Shown: positions 36,723-46,087, counted from the stretch's first letter. The stretch: 64,000 nucleotides of DNA from Verminephrobacter eiseniae EF01-2 (GCF_000015565.1 NC_008786.1:1488001-1552000); one strand, 5' to 3'. Numbers and translations are program-made. The notes: generated by a model from the letters alone, not told the origin.

Positions 36723-37738
36723 CGTGCTTGACTCCTATGGTTCGGGGACTTGGCAGCCTCTCGGCGCGACTTGAAGGCGAATCTCTCGATCAGTCCCATC
36801 AGGCCGTCCGGTGCAAAGCGAACGGCAAGAATGAGCAACACGCCGAGCGCTGCCAGCCAATTGGTCGGGTCGACCGCAGCAGCCCGGTCCGACAGCAGCA
36901 TGAAGAGCACGGCCCCGATGAAGGCACCGTAGAGCCGCCCCGTGCCGCCCAGCGCCAGCATCACAAGAACGTTCGCCGACAACGTGAACCCGAGAGCATC
37001 CAATCCGACGATGCGATTGACCTGGGCAGACAAGGCTCCCGCAATGCCGGCCACGGCCGCAGAGATCGTGTAGATTGCGAGGAGACGCGCATACACGCGG
37101 ACGCCGAGCATCCGCATGCGAACGGGATTTTCCCGGATGCCTTGCGCAGTCAGGCCGAGTGGCGAGTTCACGAAATACTTCGCGAATATGTAGACGAGCA
37201 TGAGAACCACGGCAGCATAGACATACGCGGTGCGACCCTGGATGTCGAACTCGAAGCGACCTAGCAGGGGCGCAATCGAGTAGCCGGTCAGGCCATCGTC
37301 GCCCATGGTCACCTTCTTGGCGACATTTGCAAGCTCCAGCAGCAGCGTGGCGCTGGCCAGGGTCAGCATGATTTGTGTGAGGCCCTGGGTGCGCAGGACC
37401 GCGATGCCGGTCAACGCGCCCACGATCGCGGCGGCGGCAGCGCCGACAACCAAACCGCTGAAGGGCTCAGTGGAAATATGCAGCGCATACAACCCGGCCG
37501 CGTAGGCACCGCTCCCGAAGAATGCAGCGTGCCCTAATGTCTCGATGCCTGCATATCCCTGCGCCAAGTCCAGTGAGAGCGCCAGGATGATCATGATGAG
37601 CACGCTCACCGCCAGCGCAAGATACAGCTCCGCAAAGAAGAAGGTAGCGACCAGCGCAGCAGCAATCACCGCGTCGATTGCCGTAAAGCGTTGTCGCCGA
37701 AGCGCGCCCGCCATTGCTGAAATGTGGGTTGTGTTCAT
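36719..37738 (-). CDS. livM: Liv-type ABC transporter permease (LivM-like)
   Basis: This 339-residue inner-membrane permease has about nine hydrophobic segments. LGHAAFFGSGAYAAGLY is the LivM hallmark, and the EAA-like cytoplasmic loop (IRENPVRMRMLGVRVYARLL) contacts the ATPase. Starts at ATG 37738, two bases after livH ends. Together with LivH it forms the translocation channel. Confidence 0.9.
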   Translation of the reverse strand: MNTTHISAMAGALRRQRFTAIDAVIAAALVATFFFAELYLALAVSVLIMIILALSLDLAQGYAGIETLGHAAFFGSGAYAAGLYALHISTEPFSGLVVGAAAAAIVGALTGIAVLRTQGLTQIMLTLASATLLLELANVAKKVTMGDDGLTGYSIAPLLGRFEFDIQGRTAYVYAAVVLMLVYIFAKYFVNSPLGLTAQGIRENPVRMRMLGVRVYARLLAIYTISAAVAGIAGALSAQVNRIVGLDALGFTLSANVLVMLALGGTGRLYGAFIGAVLFMLLSDRAAAVDPTNWLAALGVLLILAVRFAPDGLMGLIERFAFKSRREAAKSPNHRSQAR

Positions 37739-37740
37739 GC

Positions 37741-38613
37741 TCAGCTTCTGGGCACGAGGCCATGGGGGCGAATCAGAAGGATGGCGAGGACGGCGAGGTA
37801 GATAACGAAGGCGCCCAACGCTGGCACGTAGTAACGTCCGAGCGTATCGATCACCCCCAGCAGCAGACCCGCATATAGCGACCCGCGCAGGCTTCCAAGG
37901 CCCCCGACCGCAACGACGATGAGAACATGCACGAGATACTTCAGTCCGTAGTACGGCTCGATCGGCAAGAACTGGCTACCGAGGGCACCTCCCAATGCAG
38001 CGAGGCCGCATCCGATGGCAAACGTTACCGAGAAGACCAGAGGGACATCGATGCCCACACATCGGGCTATCCGTGGATTGTCGACAGACGCCCTCAACTT
38101 GGCCCCGAACGAAGTTCTTTCCAGGCCGAGCCACAGGCTGAGTCCCACTGCGGCACTCGCCCCGACGAGGAAGGCGCGGTACACGGACAGGCTCAATGGG
38201 CCGACGTTCCAGTTGCCCTGAAGGGAGGGGGGTATTGGCACGGACTGCAACTGGGTTCCACCGAGATTCTTGAACAGGGCCGTGATGACGAAGGCAAGGC
38301 CGATCGTCATGAGCATCTGTCCCAGGCCACTCGTCGCGTATACCCAACGATAAAGCGTTCGCTCGAGCAACGCACCGATCAGCATCGTGCCAATGACTGC
38401 GATCGGTACCGCCACGAAGAATCCGAGCCCTGCATGCTGCATGCTCCATAAGGCGAGATATCCGCCGATCATCGCGAATGCGGAATGTGCAAGGTTGACG
38501 ACGCGCATTACACCCAAGGTGATCGTCAGACCAACGGAGATGAGGAACAACATCATTCCGTAGGCGACGCCGTCGATTACGAGCGACAGCAACGTGGCAA
38601 AGGCGGTGTTCAT
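37741..38613 (-). CDS. livH: Liv-type ABC transporter permease (LivH-like)
   Basis: This 290-residue inner-membrane permease has eight or so hydrophobic segments. GVAYGMMLFLISVGLTITLG and VVNLAHSAFAMIGGYLA are LivH signatures, and the loop ASVDNPRIARCVGIDVPLVF is the ATPase-contact region. Start is ATG 38613, 46 bases after the binding-protein gene. Confidence 0.9.
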   Translation of the reverse strand: MNTAFATLLSLVIDGVAYGMMLFLISVGLTITLGVMRVVNLAHSAFAMIGGYLALWSMQHAGLGFFVAVPIAVIGTMLIGALLERTLYRWVYATSGLGQMLMTIGLAFVITALFKNLGGTQLQSVPIPPSLQGNWNVGPLSLSVYRAFLVGASAAVGLSLWLGLERTSFGAKLRASVDNPRIARCVGIDVPLVFSVTFAIGCGLAALGGALGSQFLPIEPYYGLKYLVHVLIVVAVGGLGSLRGSLYAGLLLGVIDTLGRYYVPALGAFVIYLAVLAILLIRPHGLVPRS

Positions 38614-38659
38614 GGCGGCAGCAACGTCGGTTCGAGATTCGCCAGGCAGAAAGTTGCAG

Positions 38660-39838
38660 TCACTGCGGGTTGGCCTCGTGCCAAGGATCCTTCACTCCCG
38701 TAAAGGTCTGAAAAGATTTGTTGCCAAGCTGGCCGTCGATCTTCTCAACCTTGCGGATGTAGACGTTCTGCACAATCTCGCGTGTCTTCGGATCGATGCT
38801 CACCGGGCCGCGAGGACTCTCCCACTTGAAGCCCTTGGCGGCCGTGATGGCCTTGTCGCCGTCGCGAACGCCGTCGTTGGCACGGATCATCTCCGCGATC
38901 AGGCGCATCCCGTCATACGCAGCGAGTGACGCGATGCTCGGAAGTTCTGACTTCCCGTACTTCGTTTTGTATGCTGCAACAAACGCCTTGTTGGTGGCAT
39001 TTTCGAGATGCGGTGAATAGTGCAGTGCAGTCGTGAGACCCAGAGCGCTATCGCCGATGGCTCCGAGATCTGCTTCGTTCGTCTCGGCATTGGCCAGCAG
39101 CGTGATGCCTGCCTTGTCGAGTTCCCGTTCCTTGAACGCCTTGATGAATCCTGCCGACATTGGTCCGACTGGCATGAACATGAAGACCGTTTGCGGCTGA
39201 AGATCACGCACGCGCTGAAGGTAGCTTGAGAAGTTGGTCGTTCCCAGAGGGACTTTGACCTCGCCAGAAAGCGTTCCTCCCAGCTTGGACAGAGTTTGTC
39301 CGAACGCGTCGATCGCATCCTGACCGGGAGCATAGTCAGCAGCGACAATTGCCGCCTTCTTTAGATTCTGGCTCAAGGCGTACTGGACGAGAGGAACGCT
39401 CACAGTCCAGGTGGTGAAACCCACGCGAATGAAGTACGGAGATTTTTGCGTGACGCTCGACGTCCCGGCGTTGCAGATCACGAATGGGGTCTTGGTTTGC
39501 GTCGCTACATCTGTGACGCCGAGGACGGTCGGTGTAAAAGTCCCACCAAGAAGATACTGAACCTGGTCGCGCACCACCAGTTCCTGCGCCAACTGGCGTG
39601 ATTTTTGCGGACTGGTGCCGCCTTCGTCGCGGGCAAGGACAGTTACCGTATGGGTGCCTATCTTGTTGCCGATCTGTGCGAGATACAGGTCCACGCCGCG
39701 CTGGTATTCTTTTCCCCACCATGCATAGGGACCTGAGAACTGGCTGAGCAGCCCCACTTTGATCTCGGCCGCTTGAGCGCTAAACGCCATGCCCAGTGCA
39801 CAGCACGCGCTGGCCATAATCAATCTTCTACGCAACAT
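38660..39838 (-). CDS. Liv-type ABC transporter substrate-binding protein
   Basis: This 392-residue periplasmic binding protein has a signal peptide (MLRRRLIMASACCALGMAFS, cleavage at AQA-AE). Its type-I fold opens with KVGLLSQFSGPYAWWGKEYQ. The start at ATG 39838 is fixed by a strong AGGAG seven bases upstream. It leads the binding protein-permease-permease-ATPase-ATPase operon. The context of oxygenase and LigA-like genes points to an aromatic acid ligand, as in known aromatic-compound Liv systems, but the pocket cannot be read by eye. Confidence 0.88.
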   Translation of the reverse strand: MLRRRLIMASACCALGMAFSAQAAEIKVGLLSQFSGPYAWWGKEYQRGVDLYLAQIGNKIGTHTVTVLARDEGGTSPQKSRQLAQELVVRDQVQYLLGGTFTPTVLGVTDVATQTKTPFVICNAGTSSVTQKSPYFIRVGFTTWTVSVPLVQYALSQNLKKAAIVAADYAPGQDAIDAFGQTLSKLGGTLSGEVKVPLGTTNFSSYLQRVRDLQPQTVFMFMPVGPMSAGFIKAFKERELDKAGITLLANAETNEADLGAIGDSALGLTTALHYSPHLENATNKAFVAAYKTKYGKSELPSIASLAAYDGMRLIAEMIRANDGVRDGDKAITAAKGFKWESPRGPVSIDPKTREIVQNVYIRKVEKIDGQLGNKSFQTFTGVKDPWHEANPQ

Positions 39839-39976
39839 GATTTGTCTCCTTGGGCGCACGGGGCGCAGGTGGTTTATGCAACCGGGTTGGCGCCGATGTC
39901 GACGCACTATTGCCATATTCAGAAACAGAGGATGGCAGTGTCGGGCGCCTCAGTCGAATCAATTTGCCCTGAAATT

Positions 39977-41335
39977 TCATGCGTTTTGCGGATAGCCCAA
40001 GTCAAGTGAGTACACATTTGGCAATGCAGGAGCCATGCGGCACGGCGATATGCTCACACCGGGGTGGGCGCGGTCGGCTGCAATGTGGCTCGGCTGCAAT
40101 GTGGCCGCGAGCACGCGCAACTCGTCGAGCAGTCCCGCTGAGCCAGGCGACAGCGATCCGTTGCGCCGCGTGGCCACACCGATTGCTCTTGACGCATCTC
40201 GCAACGCGAGAGGTACTTGAACCAGTTGGCCCGTGCGCAACTCAGCGTCCACTTGCAGCGGCGAGAGCAATGCCAACCGATCACTTTCCAGGAGTAGGTT
40301 GCGCACGACCGATGGGCTGTTTACCTGGAGTTGTGCTTCTGGACATGCGACGCCTTCGATCCGAAACGCGTGCTCAAATGCCGCACGCGCTGGGGTGTTG
40401 GGCAGTGGGACGATCCACGGATATCGGACCAGCTCGCGCAATCCGCGTGCGGTCTGCGTCAAAAGGCATGGATGTTGGGCGCGGGCGATGACCGTGAGCC
40501 CGTCGTCAAAGAGCATTTCTTGAGCGATTTCGGAGGGCGGCGAGTTCAACCTCAATGCACCTACGATCATGTCGACATCCGCACAGCGCAACATTTGGAC
40601 GAGGGCGTCGTAAGTGCCATCCACAACGGTGACATTGAGGCGCGGATGCTTGCTGAGCAGGCGGTCAATCGCACGCGGCAACAGAAAGGCGCTGGACAGA
40701 GGCAGCGCTGCGACAACCACCCTACCTTGAAGGCGTCCTCCAAACGCAGCCAATTCATCCTCGGCGATTGCGATCTCGGCAAAGGCAAGCTTCACACCGC
40801 GAAGCAGGGCCTCCCCCGACTCGGTGAGCCGCGTGCCCCTGGGCGTGCGCTGAAACAGCGACACGCCAACGAGATACTCCAGTTTCAGCAAATTTCGATG
40901 GATCGTTGGCTGGGAACACCCCAAGCATTCACCGGCACGCGGGCCGCTTCCCATGTCTGCCACTGCGATCAAGCTCGCGAGCGCCTGTGGCCCCACCGCG
41001 GCAGAAAAGCGCGCAGCACGGCTAATTTCGCATTGGGCCGATCCCACCAAAGCGATGGCTCGGCTGCAGCCTTTCGCCAGTTCTTCGAAGGCCCGCCGCG
41101 CGCGTGTGCCGAGAATGCGACCCGCTGCAGTCGGCAACATGCCTCGCGCGGTACGGTCGAACAACGGGAATCCGAGGCCGGCCTCTATATCCTGCAACGC
41201 GCGCGTCACGGCGGGCTGCGAAAGGTGCAGCACTTCAGCCGCTTTACCCACAGCGCCTTGGTCGACGACTGCGACAATGGCACGCAGTCCGCGCAGCTTG
41301 ACGCGCAAGGATGGTCCATCGGGCTTGCTCTCCAT
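39977..41335 (-). CDS. LysR-type regulator with two tandem DNA-binding domains
   Basis: This regulator of about 452 residues has an unusual layout. A first LysR winged helix-turn-helix (AVGKAAEVLHLSQPAVTRAL, then GLGFPLFDRTARGMLPTAAG) is followed ~90 residues later by a second (GECLGCSQPTIHRNLLKLEY, then GVSLFQRTPRGTRLTESGEA). One ordinary LysR effector-binding domain comes after. Normal LysR proteins have one reader head and ~300 residues. I chose the ATG at 41335; a longer start at 41422, abutting the reductase gene, is possible. It sits between the oxygenase genes and the Liv importer and probably regulates one or both. Confidence 0.82.
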   Translation of the reverse strand: MESKPDGPSLRVKLRGLRAIVAVVDQGAVGKAAEVLHLSQPAVTRALQDIEAGLGFPLFDRTARGMLPTAAGRILGTRARRAFEELAKGCSRAIALVGSAQCEISRAARFSAAVGPQALASLIAVADMGSGPRAGECLGCSQPTIHRNLLKLEYLVGVSLFQRTPRGTRLTESGEALLRGVKLAFAEIAIAEDELAAFGGRLQGRVVVAALPLSSAFLLPRAIDRLLSKHPRLNVTVVDGTYDALVQMLRCADVDMIVGALRLNSPPSEIAQEMLFDDGLTVIARAQHPCLLTQTARGLRELVRYPWIVPLPNTPARAAFEHAFRIEGVACPEAQLQVNSPSVVRNLLLESDRLALLSPLQVDAELRTGQLVQVPLALRDASRAIGVATRRNGSLSPGSAGLLDELRVLAATLQPSHIAADRAHPGVSISPCRMAPALPNVYSLDLGYPQNA

Positions 41336-41422
41336 CTTTGCGACGCGCAGCGTTTGAACTTCGCGTAGGTGCGACGTGGCAGTCACGGTGTCGAGAGCGG
41401 CGAACATACGGCAGCGAACCAT

Positions 41423-42466
41423 TCAGGGCAGGTGCGACGGATAGACGCATTGCCTGAGGCCGCAGTCACTCAGAATTTCGATGCGCCCAAAGTCTGGATC
41501 CCCTCGGAACGCCGGTTCGATGACGATGGTTCCACCCGCAACGCGGGATACACAAGCACAGACCTTCTTGTTATGTGCGCGCTGTTCCCCGCTGAAGAAG
41601 ACATCTCGATGGTCAATCTCGCCATCGACGCTCAGCACGTCCATCGCACAAAGGCCGCACTCTCCACGTCGACACTCCGACAGCACTCCTACGCCAGCAG
41701 ACGTCAGTGCATCGAGCATCGATCGATCCTCGGCCACGACGACTTCCAGGTTCAAGCGCGGAATCTTTACCAGGAACGATGTTGCGGCGTGGTGGCCGCT
41801 TGAGCCAAACGTCTCGAAACGAAGTTTCGACAGTGCTCGTTTCTGGAGCGCCCACTCTTGTCGCACTGCATCGAGCAGACCGATGGGGCCGCACATGTAG
41901 AGTTCCCCCTCTGCAGGAAGAGCGCTGACCTCCGCCGCAATATCGACCATCTTTCCTTCGTCCGCCGGAAAGACGGTGACCCGCGCGCCAAGTATGTTGC
42001 CCAGTTCTTCTGCGTAAGCCAGTTCATTCCGACTGCGCGCGGCATACAGCATCCGGACACTCGCGCCAAGCTGGTTCAGCGCGCGTGCCATCGCCACAAT
42101 CGGGGTCACCCCGATTCCGCCAGCCAGAAGCAGGTAGTGCGGCGCGCCGCGGGATAGTTCGAAATCAGAATGCGGCTTCGTCGCATGCAGCCGCATGCGG
42201 GGCTCCAGAGTCCACATGAATCGGGAGCCGCCGCGGCTTTCCGCAAGCAGTTTCACCGCAATGGTCACGATTGCATCTTCCGATCCCGAGACAACAGAAT
42301 AGGAGCGCTTATCGGGCTGCCCATCAATGGTCACACGGACATTGACGTGTGAACCCGGGGCGGCAGCTTGGCGCTCCGGATAAACAAGCTCGAACTCCCG
42401 CACAGTCGGCGTCAGGTCGCGGATGCGCCGCACCTCCACCTGCATCCATTCGTCGTGGTAATTCAT
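41423..42466 (-). CDS. Rieske-oxygenase reductase (VanB / phthalate-reductase type)
   Basis: This 347-residue electron-transfer protein has an N-terminal FMN/FAD domain (HVNVRVTI, KRSYSVVSG), an NAD-binding middle (LLLAGGIGVTPIVAMARAL, ELYMCGP) and a C-terminal plant-type [2Fe-2S] domain with ligands in CRRGECGLC and KKVCACV. It passes electrons from NADH to a Rieske oxygenase, presumably the product of the gene just upstream, whose stop is seven bases before this start (ATG 42466). The C-terminal ~30 residues after the last cysteine (ending QCVYPSHLP) are longer than usual. Confidence 0.88.
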   Translation of the reverse strand: MNYHDEWMQVEVRRIRDLTPTVREFELVYPERQAAAPGSHVNVRVTIDGQPDKRSYSVVSGSEDAIVTIAVKLLAESRGGSRFMWTLEPRMRLHATKPHSDFELSRGAPHYLLLAGGIGVTPIVAMARALNQLGASVRMLYAARSRNELAYAEELGNILGARVTVFPADEGKMVDIAAEVSALPAEGELYMCGPIGLLDAVRQEWALQKRALSKLRFETFGSSGHHAATSFLVKIPRLNLEVVVAEDRSMLDALTSAGVGVLSECRRGECGLCAMDVLSVDGEIDHRDVFFSGEQRAHNKKVCACVSRVAGGTIVIEPAFRGDPDFGRIEILSDCGLRQCVYPSHLP

Positions 42467-42473
42467 GGCGTTC

Positions 42474-43532
42474 TCAGGCCGCCGCGATAGGAATCGGGCG
42501 GCGCCGGGTTTCCTTCTCGATCATCGCGTCGATCAGACGCCGGGCCCAGAGCGAGCCCGCGTCGATGTTCATGTTGTAGAAGTCGCGATCCGGGTTCTTG
42601 TCGATCGCGCGTTGTTGTGCCTCGATGACGATCTCGTCTTCCAGAAGAATCCCCCCAGCTCCTTGCAGAATTTCGCGCGTCACGCGCTGTTCGTGCACAC
42701 GATAGTTTCGAAGGTGGCACCAGAAGTAGTAGCACGACTTTGCCGTGGACGGGGTAGGAATGTGGATCACCCACATCCCGACGCCAGCCTCGCGATGGCC
42801 TTCCGGTGCACCGCTTCCTGCGGGGGCCACTCCGACGTCGAGAACGATCGTGGAAGGCGCCTTGAAATGAATAATCTGCCAGCGGTCCACGGGGCCGGGC
42901 TTGCCGAGTTGCGCGCCCCAGAATGGCGGAGCATCCTCGTTGAGCACCCAGCGCCGTATCGTGGCCGTGGTTTCGCCATGCACCGCATCGAAGGGCGCCT
43001 TCGCCAGCGCTTCATTGCCTATGCTCGATCCATGCACATAAGTCTCGTGCGTTAGATCCATCAGGTTGTCGATGACGAGTCGATAGTCCGCTTTGACCTC
43101 CGTCATCCGGCCATCACCAGTCCAGGCAGGATCGTTCATCCATCGCAAGTCCGGCACCAAAGTTGGGTCGGCCAGCGCGGGGTCTCCCGGCCAGATCCAG
43201 ACGAAGCGATGCCGTTCGACGATCGGAAAGGCCCGCACACAGGCCGACGGATTGATCGTCTCTTGGCTCGGCATGTGGGTACAACGACCTTCACTGTCGA
43301 ACCGGAGTCCGTGATATCCGCAGCGCACGTCGTCGTCAACGATGGTGCCGAGCGAGAGAGGTAGAAGGCGGTGCCAACAGGCGTCCGCCAGCGCCACCGC
43401 TGCGCCGTTTTGCTTGCGGTAAAGCACGATGTCTTGGTCGCATACAGTGCGCGCCAGCAGCTTGCGACCGACTTCGGCATCCCATGCGGCGACGTACCAG
43501 GAATTCAAGGGAAAGGTTGAGGATGCATTCAC
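42474..43532 (-). CDS. VanA-like Rieske oxygenase (aryl O-demethylase type)
   Basis: This 352-residue oxygenase closely resembles vanillate O-demethylase oxygenase subunits. Rieske ligands are C52/H54 and C71/H74 (CWH...CGYH). Mononuclear iron ligands lie in DNLMDLTHETYVH (D159, H162 and H167 region). The C-terminal NMNIDAGSLWARRLIDAMI is also VanA-like. These enzymes remove methyl groups from methoxybenzoates using O2, releasing formaldehyde. ATG 43532 gives the short family N-terminus (FPLNSWYVAAWD). The first Rieske motif has tryptophan instead of the usual proline (CWH for CPH). Substrate could be vanillate, syringate or another ring acid; dicamba-type demethylases are near relatives. Confidence 0.87.
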   Translation of the reverse strand: MNASSTFPLNSWYVAAWDAEVGRKLLARTVCDQDIVLYRKQNGAAVALADACWHRLLPLSLGTIVDDDVRCGYHGLRFDSEGRCTHMPSQETINPSACVRAFPIVERHRFVWIWPGDPALADPTLVPDLRWMNDPAWTGDGRMTEVKADYRLVIDNLMDLTHETYVHGSSIGNEALAKAPFDAVHGETTATIRRWVLNEDAPPFWGAQLGKPGPVDRWQIIHFKAPSTIVLDVGVAPAGSGAPEGHREAGVGMWVIHIPTPSTAKSCYYFWCHLRNYRVHEQRVTREILQGAGGILLEDEIVIEAQQRAIDKNPDRDFYNMNIDAGSLWARRLIDAMIEKETRRRPIPIAAA

Positions 43533-43570
43533 TTGTGGCTTTCGGAAAGTGGTTGAGTCAGGATCTCGAG

Positions 43571-43882
43571 TTACCGCATGCTCGGAACTTGCCGGGTCTG
43601 CATAAACTCCTCGAACGTCTGGCCTCGCATCAGGGCGTACACGACAAGGTTTGGCGTCTTCACGACGCGGGCATACTTTTCGAGCACAAAGAAGTTGGCG
43701 CCGTATCGAACGAGGCCAATCCAGTCGAGCCGACGAATCATGTCCTTTTCCTCATCCGTGAGGCCGGCGTCCGTCATGGCCTTCTCGCCGTCTTCGATGT
43801 ATTCGTGGCGCGACTCCGCGCGGATCATGTTCCACAAGAGGACATATGATCGTCCGGGATGCGACACGTAGGGTTTGGACAT
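43571..43882 (-). CDS. LigA-like extradiol dioxygenase small (alpha) subunit
   Basis: This 103-residue protein matches the all-helical LigA subunit of protocatechuate 4,5-dioxygenase-type enzymes, with GLTDEEKDMIRRLDWIGLV followed by YGANFFVLEKYARVV. In LigAB this subunit caps the active site of the iron-bearing LigB chain. No LigB-like gene is present in this window, so either the partner is elsewhere or this copy serves a different complex. It lies between two Rieske oxygenase genes. The start at ATG 43882 is the better of two in-frame ATGs (the other is 43900). Confidence 0.75.
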   Translation of the reverse strand: MSKPYVSHPGRSYVLLWNMIRAESRHEYIEDGEKAMTDAGLTDEEKDMIRRLDWIGLVRYGANFFVLEKYARVVKTPNLVVYALMRGQTFEEFMQTRQVPSMR

Positions 43883-43946
43883 GCGACGTCCCGATGCCAC
43901 CGATTATTCTTGCCACGTCTTGTTTCCAATCAATGTGCGGGGTCGT

Positions 43947-45038
43947 TCAAAGCCGATATCCGGCTTCGGCAGCGGCGCGGTGATAAAGGCTGCGACGCAT
44001 CAACAGCGCTGGCTTGTCCGGGGCAAAATTGAGGTCGAATTGCTTCTCGTGATCTTTCCGGACGACTTCGAGGATCCATTGCAGGGCATCCACGTCCTCT
44101 AGATAGGCTTGCGTCGAAGCGTCGGAGAGGAATTGGTCCGCATCTGCATCGTCGAGCTTGAAGTTGCGTGAGTTGAACCACCAATAATGGATGCTTGTCT
44201 GCGTCTCCGGCGTGATGAGGTGGGTGATATTGAATCTGTACTCGGCCTGCTTGCCAGCGTCTGGCGCAAGGTCGATGATCTTTGCGAAGGCGGTGTGTAT
44301 CGCGGGTGAAGCGAAGCGGGCTTCCGAAAGACGATCGACTTTTTTGTCCATGATTCCGGCTGGAATGCCATAGATACCCGGCGGGGCCGAGTTGCGAAGC
44401 GCGCGGTCGATGATGACGACGTCGCCTTCCTCCCGGACGTTGAGCTTTGAACGGGCATACTCGGGGGTACCAACGGTGCCGGGATGCAGGAAAGGGAAGT
44501 GCGTTTGATCCAGCAGGTTCTCGTGCATCGAAACATAGTCCGACTGCATATGGAAGTCACCCGTAACGCTCTTCCAAAGTGGGTCGCTCAGCCAATGCGT
44601 GCCTGGCACCAAGGCTTCATCGGCCTTGTCCGGATCTCCCATCCAAATCCACACCAGAGGAGCGCGCTCGACGACTGGAAATGTGCGGACGCTCGCATTC
44701 GTCGGCACGATGGGCATGGAGGGCATGTTGACGCAATGACCCGATGGGTCGAACTGCATGCCGTGGTAGCCGCAGACAAGGATGTCTCCCACAAGTTTCC
44801 CCTTGGCGAGAGGGAATGAACGATGGGGACACCTGTTGCGCACTGCAATCGGCTCACCTGCCAACGTCCTGTAAAGCGCGACGTCCACTCCGAGTAACCG
44901 CCGGCTGATGATGTTTCTTGAAATCTCACCGCTGCGGCCGGCGATGTACCAACAGTCACGCACGAGCGGCGTGGTGTGGTCGGCGAATCCTCCGGATTCA
45001 AAAACAAACGGCGGCTCTATTTCCATCAATTCAGACAT
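43947..45038 (-). CDS. Rieske non-haem iron oxygenase (second copy)
   Basis: This 363-residue oxygenase is only moderately similar to the one at 42474. Rieske ligands are C70/H72 and C89/H92 (CPH...CGYH). The iron-binding helix is MHENLLDQTHFPFLHPGTVG. The ATG at 45038 is chosen over 45050 because GGAG precedes it by seven bases. It resembles the VanA/phthalate-4,5-dioxygenase class and probably pairs with the reductase encoded directly upstream (45063-46040). Two oxygenase-reductase pairs in one array suggest two successive demethylations or hydroxylations, or two related substrates. Confidence 0.87.
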   Translation of the reverse strand: MSELMEIEPPFVFESGGFADHTTPLVRDCWYIAGRSGEISRNIISRRLLGVDVALYRTLAGEPIAVRNRCPHRSFPLAKGKLVGDILVCGYHGMQFDPSGHCVNMPSMPIVPTNASVRTFPVVERAPLVWIWMGDPDKADEALVPGTHWLSDPLWKSVTGDFHMQSDYVSMHENLLDQTHFPFLHPGTVGTPEYARSKLNVREEGDVVIIDRALRNSAPPGIYGIPAGIMDKKVDRLSEARFASPAIHTAFAKIIDLAPDAGKQAEYRFNITHLITPETQTSIHYWWFNSRNFKLDDADADQFLSDASTQAYLEDVDALQWILEVVRKDHEKQFDLNFAPDKPALLMRRSLYHRAAAEAGYRL

Positions 45039-45062
45039 TGGTTGCTCCATCGAGTTTGTGAA

Positions 45063-46040
45063 TCAGGCATCGAGTAGTAACCGCGCGCCTTTGATGCGGG
45101 ACACGCAAATGCAAAGCGTTTTCTGCGATGTGCGCTCCTCTTCGGACAGGTATGTGTCGCGATGTTGAATGGGTCCATCAGCCTCGAGCACGGTCATCGG
45201 GCAGAGGCCGCATTCGCCGCGCCGGCAATCGTGGAGTGCGTGGACACCTGCAGCAGCCAGAGCGTCGAGAATGGTGGTGTCGCGGCCGACATGGATGCGA
45301 CGCTTGGACGCCTTGAGTTCGACGTCAAAGGGCACTTCATCTCCAGTAGGCCCCGCGATGAAAAGCTCGCTGCGGACTCGTGTATCGACCCATCCGAGCG
45401 TCGAAGCCTCCCTGCGGGTGGCGTCGACCATCGCGGCAGGTCCGCATATGTAGACCGTCGTACCCCCGGGTTGGGCAGTCAGCAGTGCCCGGAGGTCGAG
45501 GTGGTTGTCGGAGCCGCTTTCGTGAATCCTGCCGCGCGCCCCTGCCAAGCGTTGGACGTCAGCACAGTAGGCCAAGTCGGCACCTGCACGTCCAGCGTAA
45601 ACCAACTCGAAATCACGATGCCGGCGGACTAGGCTGCGCAACATCGACAGGATTGGTGTGATTCCGATGCCCCCTGCGAGAAGAAGGCTCTTCGTGTCGC
45701 GTCGATCCAGCGGAAAGTTGTTCTTGGGCACCGACACGCGCAAGATGGTGCCGATCCCGAACGAGTCGTGGATGTGTGCAGATCCGCGCCGGCGATCCTC
45801 GCGTTGCACAGCGATCCGGTAGGTGTCGGGAGTGTCATCCCACAACCCGGCACCGCCCACGAGCGAGTAATGCCGAATGATGGGACCGCTTTCTGGAGAA
45901 ACGGTGTGCAGCTCAATGTGGGAGCCGGGCGCGTAGCTGGGCAACGGCGAGGCATCCAGCGAACAGAGTAGGTATTCGCGCACCCTTGGAGTTAGCTGCC
46001 GAATGCCTTTTACCACCACCTCGAGAAGACTTTTCTTCAC
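45063..46040 (-). CDS. Rieske-oxygenase reductase (VanB type, second copy)
   Basis: This 325-residue reductase has the same domain order as the one at 41423: flavin domain (PIIRHYSLVGG), NAD domain (LLLAGGIGITPILSMLRSL, VYICGPAAMVDATRR) and C-terminal [2Fe-2S] domain (CRRGECGLC, KTLCICV). Translation probably begins at GTG 46040, since a stop lies four codons upstream in frame. It is the promoter-proximal gene of the minus-strand array, facing the GntR regulator across 225 bases that carry repeated GGATCC sites. Confidence 0.87.
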   Translation of the reverse strand: MKKSLLEVVVKGIRQLTPRVREYLLCSLDASPLPSYAPGSHIELHTVSPESGPIIRHYSLVGGAGLWDDTPDTYRIAVQREDRRRGSAHIHDSFGIGTILRVSVPKNNFPLDRRDTKSLLLAGGIGITPILSMLRSLVRRHRDFELVYAGRAGADLAYCADVQRLAGARGRIHESGSDNHLDLRALLTAQPGGTTVYICGPAAMVDATRREASTLGWVDTRVRSELFIAGPTGDEVPFDVELKASKRRIHVGRDTTILDALAAAGVHALHDCRRGECGLCPMTVLEADGPIQHRDTYLSEEERTSQKTLCICVSRIKGARLLLDA

Positions 46041-46087
46041 TGGCCGCTTTCATGTGGGCAAGCCCCGCTTGCGTTGGGTCAAATGTA

